Shown here: in pieces, positions 52,584 through 61,321 of the stretch
Numbering within the stretch: position 1 is the stretch's first letter
How the letters are laid out: each line of letters starts with the position of its first letter
Source of the DNA: Desulfobacterales bacterium
Lineage (GTDB): Bacteria; Desulfobacterota; Desulfobacteria; Desulfobacterales; Desulfosalsimonadaceae
NCBI GenBank assembly: GCA_034520365.1
Contig: JAXHNP010000007.1
Span: 744,001 to 808,000, forward strand
DNA: 64,000 nt
Direction of reading: 5' to 3'
Position numbers and translations under genes: made by a program
The notes under the pieces: generated by a model
Databases searched by the model: none
What the model saw: the letters and a program-made list of their open reading frames with translations, nothing else
What the model was told of the DNA's origin: nothing

Positions 52584-53399
52584 TTATTTGAAAACATCAT
52601 TTTCTATAACTTTTACCACCGTCCGTTGCCGGGTCTCGCCGTTTTTTAAGGTGTAAGTCATTTTGACCGGCACCAGGCGGTTTTCGGCAAAAAGCGCGAT
52701 GCATGCCGGATAGAGTTCCCATTCCAGGGTCAGCCCCTTTTTCTTGATGCTCTCGATGGTGTCGGTCGCATCGATCGGAAATGCCCGCTGTCCGATGATC
52801 GGGCCGGTATCCTCGCCGTAATCGATGAAATGCACCGTACAGCCCCCCACCTTGCAGCCATAGCGGAACGTATCCCCGTAGCCGTCAGTGCCGGGAAATG
52901 CCGGGAGAAGGGCGGGGTGGATGTTCATGATTTTGGGCCGCATATGATCGGTGTTGACCCGGTCGATGAAATAGGGGCTTAAATTCCGCATGAAGCCCGC
53001 CAGCACCAGCAGATCAAACGGGTGGTCGGCCATTTGCGAAAGCAGTTCAGCCTCTGCCAGGGCCCGGGTGGCAAAATAGGTGGCCACTCTCTCGGGCTTC
53101 GCCTCCTTTGGAAACAGTGACTGGCGGGAAATGATCTCGCCGCCGTCATAGTCATCCGGCAGCCGCATGGGATCCGGATTCTGCTTGAAATCCCGGATAA
53201 TTTTTGAATAATCGACCACAAATGCGGGGATGCCCCGCTTTTCGGCCTTTTCCAGCCCTTTGGCCCCGGGGTTGTCTGTGCCCACAAATACCACTTTCCC
53301 CTTTATTTGGCCGGTTTCACAGGCCATTAAAATGGCTTCCAGGTTGGAGCCGGTGCCGGAAATCAGCGCGCCGATGCGAATGGGGGAGGTTGGGGTCAT
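52584..53399 (-). CDS. purN: Phosphoribosylglycinamide formyltransferase-like (PurN)
   Basis: This 271-residue formyltransferase has SGTGSNLEAI near the N-terminus, NIHPALLPAFPG with the catalytic Asn-x-His, and HFIDYGEDTGPII with the catalytic Asp. It transfers formyl from 10-formyl-tetrahydrofolate to GAR in purine synthesis. It is about 55 residues longer than typical PurN, due to an insertion around residues 70-115. It is last in the Gld-type ABC operon (three bases after DUF4340), an unusual position for a purine gene. Confidence 0.87.
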   Translation of the reverse strand: MTPTSPIRIGALISGTGSNLEAILMACETGQIKGKVVFVGTDNPGAKGLEKAEKRGIPAFVVDYSKIIRDFKQNPDPMRLPDDYDGGEIISRQSLFPKEAKPERVATYFATRALAEAELLSQMADHPFDLLVLAGFMRNLSPYFIDRVNTDHMRPKIMNIHPALLPAFPGTDGYGDTFRYGCKVGGCTVHFIDYGEDTGPIIGQRAFPIDATDTIESIKKKGLTLEWELYPACIALFAENRLVPVKMTYTLKNGETRQRTVVKVIENDVFK

Positions 53400-53402
53400 G
53401 GG

Positions 53403-54365
53403 CTATTCCTCATCAATGGCTTCCATAATGCTCTCCGCCTTTTGGGCGGAGAGGTTAAACGGGTGTTGGCTGCCGGATGAGACCGCCGGATAGGTATTAT
53501 CTTCCTCTGCCGCCTTCTCAAAAATGGACAGTGTATGGGTTTCCGGCCCGGTCAAAGTGACTTCATATATCGGATCGGTAAAATCGGATTTTTCCCGGTC
53601 ATTGATGAAGCTTTTGCATTTGAGCCCCGAGAGGCTGTTTAAGAGATCCTCCACTTGGGATGCTTCCACTTCATTGCCTTTGGTATCCTGCCAGACCGGT
53701 TTTTCCGGTGTATCTTCCTTTGTTTTTTCCGTTTTTTCGGATGCGTTAGAAGAAACGTCGACCTCGGCTTCGGTCTGCGTGCGGGCGATTTTCAGCTGCC
53801 TGTCCGTATCGTTTATTTCAACGGCCTGAATTTCATCGGCTTTTAATGCCAGCACGGTTTTGTCCCGCAGGTCGGCCAATCGCTGGTCAAAATTGCGGCG
53901 GAAATTGTTTCGGGCATGGTAGACGTTCGGGTTATCCGGGAGTTTGACGAACGTATGCCGGTTCGACGGGGCGGCTTTGCCGACGGCAAAGGTCCGGACC
54001 GTCTCACCCCCCGCCCAGGCCTTGACCATTATTTTTTTATCAGGAGACAGCTCGTAGCGGGTATAGCTTTTTGATTCCGACACCAGGGCGGTTAACTGGA
54101 AATCCTTTAAGGTATCGATCATTTTATCAATTTTCTTGCCCGCCGCCTTGTAGCCCTGCGGCTTGATAACCCATTGGCCGGCCTCTTTTTTGAGCTCAAT
54201 GGTCTCATCCGGGGTTTTAATTTCCAGCCGGCTGATTTCCTTTTCCGAAAGATCCGGCATCTCCGGCAGCTGATAAAGGGTCCGGTCGGACTGATGGAGC
54301 AGCAGGTACATTATCAGGACAATCGCAACCGCAATCAGAATGATATATTCTTTTTTGGACTTCAT
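53403..54365 (-). CDS. DUF4340 protein of a Gld-type ABC system
   Basis: This 320-residue protein has one N-terminal membrane helix (about 8-25) and an extracytoplasmic DUF4340 region with several beta strands and an acidic Lys/Glu/Thr linker around 200-230. DUF4340 proteins accompany GldG-like proteins in ABC export systems. It is fourth of five genes, 22 bases after gldG-like. The transported substrate is not known. Confidence 0.82.
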   Translation of the reverse strand: MKSKKEYIILIAVAIVLIMYLLLHQSDRTLYQLPEMPDLSEKEISRLEIKTPDETIELKKEAGQWVIKPQGYKAAGKKIDKMIDTLKDFQLTALVSESKSYTRYELSPDKKIMVKAWAGGETVRTFAVGKAAPSNRHTFVKLPDNPNVYHARNNFRRNFDQRLADLRDKTVLALKADEIQAVEINDTDRQLKIARTQTEAEVDVSSNASEKTEKTKEDTPEKPVWQDTKGNEVEASQVEDLLNSLSGLKCKSFINDREKSDFTDPIYEVTLTGPETHTLSIFEKAAEEDNTYPAVSSGSQHPFNLSAQKAESIMEAIDEE

Positions 54366-54387
54366 GGTTTGCCTCTCCTATTTTTCT

Positions 54388-56595
54388 TCAGCCTTGAAAC
54401 ATCATCTGGATTCGTTTTCTGCGGACCCGGCGGCGCCGCCAGGCAATCAGCCCGAAGAGCACCACCAGCACCGGGAGGCCGGCGATGTTTATGATTTTAA
54501 CGCCGGTTTTGGTCACTGCCGGGGTTTCATCCAGCGGATTGAACCGCTGGGTTTTGCCGCGCATGGCGGCGATATCGCTGCGGTGGTTTAATACATCGAT
54601 GACATTTAAGAGAAACGTGGTGTTCGGGCTCTGGGCCTCCTGATCCACAAGGTTGTCCTTTAAAAGGGCGGATGAGCCGATGATGGCCAGCTTGGCCGGC
54701 CGGCCGGCGGCCTCGAACTCCTGGGCGCTTTCGATTTTGGAAAGGTCAATTTCCGGATCGCCCGGACCTTCTTTTGCTTCAGAGGGCTTGTCAGCGTTTT
54801 CATCGCCTGCGGATGCCTCTTTTTCAGATTCATCCGCATCCCTGGCCGGAATCGGTTTTCCTTCAAAATAGCTCTTGAATTCGCCTTCAACCAGGTAGGC
54901 CAGGGGATAGGACTTGAATTCTTCATTTGCCTGGGGCGGCTGCATGAAAATCGGGTTTAAATTGGTCTTGCCGGATTTTAGCCAGGACTGCTTGGATGAG
55001 GCGAACAGTTCATGCGCCTGTAAGCCCTGGTTTTTGATCTGCTCGTCCACCAACTCCAGCGGCGAATTCTGCAGGGTGATCATCCCCTTGATGCTTTTCA
55101 TGAAATCAAGCTCGCTATTGATGTTCTGGTGCTGAATCACCGGCGCGTAGTAGATGGGCCGCTCGCCGCCGCCGGCCTGGGCGGGCAGGGTCTGCTTGTA
55201 GCAGTTTTTGTCCATGACAAAGGCATCGCGCAGCCTGACCCCGTAATGGGCCAGAAGCTTTTTTAATCCCGAATCAAAGGGCTCATACCCCGGCTGGTTG
55301 AAATTGAACTGCTGCTGTTGCTGCGGCTGTTCGCTCTCTTTGTAGGCATCCGTAAAAATCGCCAGGTTGGTGCCCCGCATCAGGGCCTGATCGAGCTTAA
55401 AGAGCTCGTAATCGGAAAATTTTTTCGTGGGCTGGGCGATGACCAGGCAGTTTAAACTTTCCGGAATCGGCTCCTCGGACAGGTTGATCGGCTTGACCGC
55501 ATAGCTCTCCGATAAATGCATGTTAAAGTTGCGGAGGCTCTCGCCCTGCTGCTGATTCATCCCCATCCCCCCCGCAAGGGAAGGCGCCCCGTGACTGGCC
55601 AGGTAGCCGATATTTTCATTGATGCCGATCAGGGTTTCAATGTTTTCATTGATGATTTCATTTAAATTCTCCGTATCAATAAGCTCATAGCGGGTGCCGA
55701 TGATGGGCATCCGGACCACATCCATGAGCCGGACTTGCTTGACCCTGTCTTTGTGTTCCATAACAAGCCCGATGGCGCCGCGGCCGGCACGGATATTTTC
55801 TTCAGGAATATCCGGCCATTTAAGGCTCATCACATTGTACTTATCAAGGGTTTGATCCAGTTCATCGCCCTGGCCCGGATCCACGTAGTCATAGGCCAGC
55901 TGGTTGTAGTTTTTGTCATTTAACGCCGCCACGGCTTCCTTGATCTTTTCCGGCAGCTGCGGCAGCTGCTTGAGGCCCATATACGGGGCGACCGTCTCAA
56001 GGGAGGAGGACATGATGAGTTTGATGTTCACCTTCTCCTCCAGGCCTGCCAGCTTGCTGATTTTGTTGTTTAACTTGTTGATCGCGGTGGTCAGTTCATA
56101 CTCGATCTGCTCGGTTGAGGTGAGCGCGGGAATTTTTTCAATCAGATCCCCGTGGATCAGTACAAGGCCCATGTAGGCTTTTTTAAATTTGATTTCATCC
56201 TGCTCCACGGTTCGGATTTCAACCGGCCGGATGCCGTAGTTTTCAGCCAGCTCCTGATTCTCCCGGGCCTCCTGGGTGACGCCTTCCTCCCTGGGGCTCA
56301 CGTTATAGAAGCGGTAATTAAAGTACTCATTGGCATGAATGGCGTATTCCTCCAGAAGATCCCGGAGGTAGCGCTGGGTGTTGTTGTGCGGGGCCGGGAG
56401 GTTTTCGGTGAAAAACACCTTGATGGTCATGGGTTCGGAAATCGTTGCCACCGCCTGCTTGCTCGCCCTGGACAGGGAGTAGATGTTGTTTTCCGTGAGA
56501 TCAATCCGAAAAAACAGGGTGATCCCAACCACATTGATCAGGATGATCACCGCCGCGTAGATGAGAAACTTGATATATTTTTCCGCCCGGTTCAT
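54388..56595 (-). CDS. GldG-like ABC accessory protein
   Basis: This 735-residue protein has a membrane helix at about 10-30 and another at the C-terminus followed by a basic RRRRVRRKR end. The large extracytoplasmic portion carries the GldG/IFT52-like ABC-transport domain (KVFFTENLPAPHNNTQRYLRDL). A glutamine-rich run occurs near residue 430. GldG partners GldA and GldF in gliding Bacteroidetes; in deltaproteobacteria the equivalent operon has no established gliding role. It lies between the permease and DUF4340 genes. Confidence 0.86.
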   Translation of the reverse strand: MNRAEKYIKFLIYAAVIILINVVGITLFFRIDLTENNIYSLSRASKQAVATISEPMTIKVFFTENLPAPHNNTQRYLRDLLEEYAIHANEYFNYRFYNVSPREEGVTQEARENQELAENYGIRPVEIRTVEQDEIKFKKAYMGLVLIHGDLIEKIPALTSTEQIEYELTTAINKLNNKISKLAGLEEKVNIKLIMSSSLETVAPYMGLKQLPQLPEKIKEAVAALNDKNYNQLAYDYVDPGQGDELDQTLDKYNVMSLKWPDIPEENIRAGRGAIGLVMEHKDRVKQVRLMDVVRMPIIGTRYELIDTENLNEIINENIETLIGINENIGYLASHGAPSLAGGMGMNQQQGESLRNFNMHLSESYAVKPINLSEEPIPESLNCLVIAQPTKKFSDYELFKLDQALMRGTNLAIFTDAYKESEQPQQQQQFNFNQPGYEPFDSGLKKLLAHYGVRLRDAFVMDKNCYKQTLPAQAGGGERPIYYAPVIQHQNINSELDFMKSIKGMITLQNSPLELVDEQIKNQGLQAHELFASSKQSWLKSGKTNLNPIFMQPPQANEEFKSYPLAYLVEGEFKSYFEGKPIPARDADESEKEASAGDENADKPSEAKEGPGDPEIDLSKIESAQEFEAAGRPAKLAIIGSSALLKDNLVDQEAQSPNTTFLLNVIDVLNHRSDIAAMRGKTQRFNPLDETPAVTKTGVKIINIAGLPVLVVLFGLIAWRRRRVRRKRIQMMFQG

Positions 56596-56609
56596 AGATC
56601 ACTCCTATA

Positions 56610-57314
56610 CTATTCTTTTTGCATCAGCACCAGATAGGTGGCGTAGAGGCCGATAAAGATGACGCTTAGAAAATAAATCAGATCCCGGGAGTCGATGATC
56701 CCTTTGGAAATGTTTGAGAAATGAAAATCCGCCCCCAGATACTCCACGACGCTTAAAATCGCTTCCGGAAAGAAAAACAGCATCTTGTCAACCAGCGTGA
56801 GGGCAAAGCAGATGGCGGCGCCCACGATAAAGGCGACAATCTGGTTGTGGGTGACCGCCGAGGCAAACAGGCCGATGGCGGAAAACGCCCCGCCTAAGAG
56901 AATCGCGCCTATGTAGCCGCCGATTACCGGTCCCCAGTCAAGCTCGCCCAGAAACGAAATCGAGATGGGGTAGGCGATGGTGGGCAGCAGCATGGCAGCG
57001 GCCATAACCACCCCGGCCAGGAATTTACCGACAATTATGTCCCCGAATGTAATGGGCATGGTCCTTAGCAGCTCGTATGAGCCTTTGCTCAGCTCCTCGG
57101 CAAAGAGCCGCATGGTTACCGCCGGAATCACAAACGAGAAGATCAGGGGCAGCAGGTTGAAAAAATTCCGAAGACTGGCCTGGTTGTAGAGAAAGAAGGT
57201 GGAAAAGAAAAACCAGCCCGTCACCACGAGAAAAATGGTGATCACGATGTAGGCGATCGGCGTGACAAAGTAATCCTTTAATTCTTTTTGCAGGATGTAT
57301 GTAGCTTGCCGCAT
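56610..57314 (-). CDS. ABC-2-type permease (GldF-like)
   Basis: This 234-residue protein has six membrane helices and the ABC-2 permease pattern, starting LQKELKDYFVTPIAYIV and containing EELSKGSYELLRTMPI. It forms the transmembrane part of the exporter energised by the preceding ATPase gene (55 bases upstream) and works with the GldG-like protein. Confidence 0.88.
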   Translation of the reverse strand: MRQATYILQKELKDYFVTPIAYIVITIFLVVTGWFFFSTFFLYNQASLRNFFNLLPLIFSFVIPAVTMRLFAEELSKGSYELLRTMPITFGDIIVGKFLAGVVMAAAMLLPTIAYPISISFLGELDWGPVIGGYIGAILLGGAFSAIGLFASAVTHNQIVAFIVGAAICFALTLVDKMLFFFPEAILSVVEYLGADFHFSNISKGIIDSRDLIYFLSVIFIGLYATYLVLMQKE

Positions 57315-57369
57315 TTCAGTTCTCCCTAAAAAGAGTATTAAAATTTCCCTTTTTTAAAATTTGGAACGC

Positions 57370-58323
57370 TCAAGTTAGGTCCTTGTTGATTTGCCGGGTC
57401 AGATCGCTGAAGATGGTTTCAAGCGTTCGGGTCTCCTGGTAAAATTCAAGCAGCACCCAGTCCGTGTTCTTGATGGCTTTATAAATGTCTTCGCGCCGGT
57501 CGGATTCAGACCGGCAGGCGATTTTAACAGACAGGCGCCCGTCATCGGTCTGCTCGATTTTTTCCACCGAATCCACGCCCTCTATCGGCTTTAAGGTCTG
57601 GCTGACCGTATCAAATCCGGCGTTTTCCAGGGTTATCTGGATGGTGGATTCCCGGCCGGCGGACTGCTTGAGGGTTTCCGTCTCTCCGTCTGCCACGATT
57701 TTACCCTGATTGATAATCACGATCCGGTCGCAGGTGGCTTCCGCCTCGCTTAAGATATGGGTGGAAAAAATAATGGTTTTTTCTTCGCCGATTTTGCGGA
57801 TGATTTTTCGGATCTCAACGATCTGGTTGGGGTCTAAGCCCTGGGTGGGCTCATCCAGGATAAGAATCTCGGGATCGCGCATCATGGCATGGGCCAGCCC
57901 CACCCGCTGATTGAGCCCCTTGGAGAGCTCGCCGATGGACTTGTGCATCACATGGTTTAAGCCGCAGAGATCAGCCAGGTATTTAATCCGGGTGTGGCGT
58001 TCAGTGTTTGGAATGCCGCGGATTTTGGCCACATAGTCCAGATAGTCATAGACCAGGAGATCCTTGTAAAAAGGGGAGGATTCCGGCAGGTAGCCGATCA
58101 TCTGCTTGATTTCCAGCAGGTGATCGCTGATGTTTAGATCATTTATCGCGATGGTGCCGGAGGTGGGCGGAAAATAGCCGGTGAGCATTTTAAGCGTGGT
58201 GGTTTTTCCCGCGCCGTTTGGGCCCAGGAGCCCGAGGATTTCACCCTTTTGGATATCTATGGAGATTCCGTCCACCGCACAGAAGCCATCGTAGAATTTG
58301 GTCAGGTTGTCGACATGAATCAT
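57370..58323 (-). CDS. ABC transporter ATPase (GldA-like)
   Basis: This 317-residue protein has Walker A GPNGAGKTT (about 34-42), a signature read as LSKGLNQRVGLA, and ILDEPTQGLDPNQ. A C-terminal extension of about 90 residues may bind the permease. It is the first gene of the five-gene leftward operon ending in purN. A family B element sits 55 bases upstream of the start, in the promoter region. Confidence 0.92.
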   Translation of the reverse strand: MIHVDNLTKFYDGFCAVDGISIDIQKGEILGLLGPNGAGKTTTLKMLTGYFPPTSGTIAINDLNISDHLLEIKQMIGYLPESSPFYKDLLVYDYLDYVAKIRGIPNTERHTRIKYLADLCGLNHVMHKSIGELSKGLNQRVGLAHAMMRDPEILILDEPTQGLDPNQIVEIRKIIRKIGEEKTIIFSTHILSEAEATCDRIVIINQGKIVADGETETLKQSAGRESTIQITLENAGFDTVSQTLKPIEGVDSVEKIEQTDDGRLSVKIACRSESDRREDIYKAIKNTDWVLLEFYQETRTLETIFSDLTRQINKDLT

Positions 58324-58378
58324 GCCCCTCTCCTTTGCTCATACCGTTATGCTTGGAACGTAGTGTTGAGTTTTATAT

Positions 58379-58525
58379 CAATGTCATTAACTTTAGCCTT
58401 CAGCCGCTGTCATTTCGAGGAACGACAGTGACGAGAAATCTTATAAAATCATCCAATTATAAGATTTCTCGCTGGCGCTCGAAATGACAACCGAGCCTAT
58501 TTTTAATCTTAAGTTAATAGCGTTG
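58379..58525. mobile_element. Family B miniature element, 147 bp (copy 3)
   Basis: The ends CAATGTCATTAACTTTAG and, complementary, CAACGCTATTAACTTAAG enclose a CTGTCATTTCGAGG hairpin. The exact ten-base direct repeat AGTTTTATAT flanks it (58369-58378 and 58526-58535). Same length as the copy at 25071. Confidence 0.92.
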
Positions 58526-58869
58526 AGTTTTATATAGCTTTTAAAGTCCGTCATATACCACTATTTAAAAGTCTATGGAAATGGATGCATGTTTGAATTC
58601 TCTCCTGTCGTTTACTGGCAGGGGGGAGAATTCAGAGGGAGTTCATGGCAACCGCCTCACCGTGTATGTCCAATCGGTCAAAGGATTACCAATTAACAAG
58701 TGAAAATAGATATTGAATATATATTTGTCAATATTCGATTGATTATAGGTTTTGGTGTTAGGTATTAGCTTGGCGGCTTATTAAAAATCTGTTCTGCTCA
58801 TCCGGCTTGATCTTGTTTTTGGAATGTCCTATATCCCCGGACAATAAATATAGATAAAGGATAATTTGA
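58526..58869. other. Gap of 344 bases without a gene
   Basis: Upstream region of mazG. It is AT-rich in its second half and contains a GGTTTTGGTGTTAGGTATTAG scrap of the dispersed repeat seen around galE. No gene, terminator or promoter could be supported. Confidence 0.5.
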
Positions 58870-59649
58870 ATGGAAGCATTTGACCGACTCGTAAAAATTA
58901 TGGAAACCCTGCGGGCCCCGGGTGGCTGCCCCTGGGATGCGGAGCAGACACATCAAAGCCTGGTTAAAAACCTGATTGAAGAAGCCTATGAACTGGCGGA
59001 GGCGATCGATAAGGATGACCCGGAAGCCGTTATGGAGGAGCTTGGGGATGTGCTTTTGCAGGTGGTGTTTCACAGCACCCTGGCCAAAGAGGCGGAGCGG
59101 TTTGAAGTCACGGATGTGATCAACTATTTGTGCGATAAGCTGGTTTACCGGCATCCGCATGTCTTCGGCGACACGCAGGTCAGCGGTGCAAGGGATGTGA
59201 TCCGCAACTGGGACCGGCTGAAGCGCAAAGAAAACGGCAAGCAAAAGCGCGAATCCATTCTGTCCGGCGTGCCTGAGCGCCTGCCGGCGCTTTTGTATGC
59301 GCTAAAGATTCAATCCACCGCCAGCCGGGTGGGGTTTGACTGGGAGCATCCGGCCCAGGTCCGGGAAAAAATCGATGAAGAGCTGGCTGAGCTCTCTGCG
59401 GCCATGGACGGGGAAAGCAGCCGGGATATGGCCGAGGAAATCGGGGATATCCTGTTTTCCGTCGTCAATCTGGCCAGAAAACTGGATATCGACCCGGAGG
59501 CGGCGTTGCGGCGTTCCAACCGGAAATTCGCCCACCGGTTTTATGCGATTGAAAAAACCGCGGCGCAGGCCGGCAAACGGCTGTCCGAAATGCCGATGGA
59601 TGAAAAGGAGGCGATCTGGCAGGCAGCCAAGACGGATGATGCGGATTAG
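58870..59649 (+). CDS. mazG: Nucleoside triphosphate pyrophosphohydrolase MazG
   Basis: This 259-residue protein has two MazG modules. The N-terminal one has GGCPWDAEQTH, EEAYELAEAI and EELGDVLLQVVFH; the C-terminal one has EELAELSAAM and EEIGDILFSVVN, both with the EExxE/ExxD metal-binding pattern. It hydrolyses NTPs and dNTPs to monophosphates and pyrophosphate, clearing damaged nucleotides. AAAGGA lies before the ATG. Confidence 0.93.
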   Translation: MEAFDRLVKIMETLRAPGGCPWDAEQTHQSLVKNLIEEAYELAEAIDKDDPEAVMEELGDVLLQVVFHSTLAKEAERFEVTDVINYLCDKLVYRHPHVFGDTQVSGARDVIRNWDRLKRKENGKQKRESILSGVPERLPALLYALKIQSTASRVGFDWEHPAQVREKIDEELAELSAAMDGESSRDMAEEIGDILFSVVNLARKLDIDPEAALRRSNRKFAHRFYAIEKTAAQAGKRLSEMPMDEKEAIWQAAKTDDAD

Positions 59650-59681
59650 GTTACGATATTTCCTCTAAGTAACTTCACGGG

Positions 59682-59895
59682 TATTAGGTTTTGGGTATTA
59701 GGTATTAGGTTAATGAAATCAAGAATTTATGGTCGGCACGGTGGCCGACCCTACGATGAATCGGGTTTTTCCCCATTCGTAGGGCGGGCCACCGTGCCCG
59801 CCTGAAAAATAGATAGAACAAATTTACCGTGCCTCAGTGCCTTTAAAGTTATTTATACGCTCGGTCCCGGGCGCACGGCCCGGGGGGAATACTTC
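59682..59895. repeat. Left arm of the galE-flanking inverted repeat
   Basis: A stretch of about 210 bp is nearly identical to the reverse complement of 61024-61241. It includes a GTATTAGG-rich start, a 101-bp family A derivative (59731-59831), and a GC-rich hairpin (CCCGGGC...GCCCGGG, about 59866-59884). Differences are confined to a few bases and the length of the GTATTAGG stretch. The sequence between this arm and galE (59896-60013) is AT-rich and should contain the galE promoter. Confidence 0.88.
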
Positions 59896-60013
59896 CAAAG
59901 AACTTGCGGTTCTCCTTTTCCGGGTTTTCTTGAAGGCTTAAAAGTGTTAAATTTAAAAACTGATTATTTTGGGTAAGCACAAAAATTTTTAACAGACTTT
60001 ACGCGCGAACTAA

Positions 60014-61024
60014 ATGAAAATACTTGTTACCGGCGGAGCGGGCTATATCGGAAGTCATACCTGCCTTTTGCTGCTTGAGGCAGGCTATGATGTGTGCGTG
60101 GTGGATAACTTATCCAACAGCAAGCGGGTTCCGTTAGAGCGCATCCAGGAAATCACCGGCCGCAATCTGGAATTTGCCTGCACCGACTTGACGCATAAAA
60201 AAGCGCTGGCACAAGTATTTGAGGCCCATTCGTTTGATGCGGTGATTCATTTTGCAGGGTTTAAGGCGGTCGGTGAATCGGTTTTAATGCCCTTAAAATA
60301 TTACTGGAATAACATCGCTGGCACCCTGGTATTATTGGAGTTAATGAATGCCTATGGGGTGCAAAACATTGTATTCAGTTCCTCGGCCACGGTTTACGGT
60401 GAGCCCGATAGGGTGCCCATCAAAGAAACTTTTCCGGTCTGTCCGACAAACCCCTATGGGCAAACCAAGCTCCATATTGAAAATATTCTGCGCGATCTTT
60501 ATACGGCCGATCAGAACTGGAATATCGCCATTCTCAGATATTTTAATCCGGTCGGCGCCCATCCCAGCGGAATGATCGGCGAAGACCCCAATGATATTCC
60601 CAATAATCTGATGCCGTTTATCAGCCAGGTGGCGGTGGGCAAACTGCCGGAGTTGTCCGTATACGGCAACGATTATCCGACCCCTGACGGCACAGGGGTC
60701 AGGGATTATATCCATGTAATGGATCTGGCTGCCGGCCATATCTGCGCACTGAATAAACTTAAGAAAAACCCGGGGCTGGTAACTTATAACCTGGGGACCG
60801 GCCGAGGTTATAGCGTGCTTGAAATGATTTCAGCCTTTGAAAAAATGTCCGGTCAACCGATACCTTATAAAATCACGGCCCGCCGGGAAGGCGATATTGC
60901 GACCTGCTACGCGGATCCGTCGCTTGCCGAGGCGGAGATGGGCTGGAAAGCGGAACTGGATATTAATGCCATGTGCCGGGATACCTGGCGCTGGCAGTCC
61001 AAGAATCCGGATGGGTATATTTAG
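60014..61024 (+). CDS. galE: UDP-glucose 4-epimerase GalE
   Basis: This 336-residue extended SDR has GGAGYIGSH at residues 7-15, a Ser-Ser-Ala-Thr-Val-Tyr stretch, the catalytic YGQTK (about 151-155), and DYIHVMDLA typical of GalE. It interconverts UDP-glucose and UDP-galactose for surface polysaccharides. The gene is enclosed by a roughly 210-bp inverted repeat whose right arm begins at its stop codon. Its right neighbours belong to an exopolysaccharide/exosortase-like region. Confidence 0.95.
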   Translation: MKILVTGGAGYIGSHTCLLLLEAGYDVCVVDNLSNSKRVPLERIQEITGRNLEFACTDLTHKKALAQVFEAHSFDAVIHFAGFKAVGESVLMPLKYYWNNIAGTLVLLELMNAYGVQNIVFSSSATVYGEPDRVPIKETFPVCPTNPYGQTKLHIENILRDLYTADQNWNIAILRYFNPVGAHPSGMIGEDPNDIPNNLMPFISQVAVGKLPELSVYGNDYPTPDGTGVRDYIHVMDLAAGHICALNKLKKNPGLVTYNLGTGRGYSVLEMISAFEKMSGQPIPYKITARREGDIATCYADPSLAEAEMGWKAELDINAMCRDTWRWQSKNPDGYI

Positions 61025-61241
61025 AAGTATTCCCCCCGGGCCGTGCGCCCGGGACCGAGCCTATAAATAACTTTAAAGGCACGGAGGCACGGTAAATTTG
61101 TTCTATCTATTTTTCAGGCGGGCACGGTGGCCCGCCCTACGAATGGGGAAAAACCCGATTCATCGTAGGGTCGGCCACCGTGCCGACCATAACTTTTTGA
61201 TTTCATTAACCTAATACCTAATGCCCAAAACCTAAAACCTA
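61024..61241. repeat. Right arm of the galE-flanking inverted repeat
   Basis: Reverse-complement partner of 59682-59895, starting with the last base of galE. It contains the GC-rich hairpin, AAATAACTTTAAAGGCAC, and a family A derivative at 61088-61188 beginning CACGGTAAATTTGTTCT. It continues into CCTAATACC units to about 61270. The hairpin may also terminate galE transcription. Confidence 0.88.
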
Positions 61242-61321
61242 ATACCTATTACCTAATACCCAAAACCTAGTCCCAAGTTATAATGTTAAAGATTTTGGTC
61301 AATATAGTTTAAGGAAGCAAC

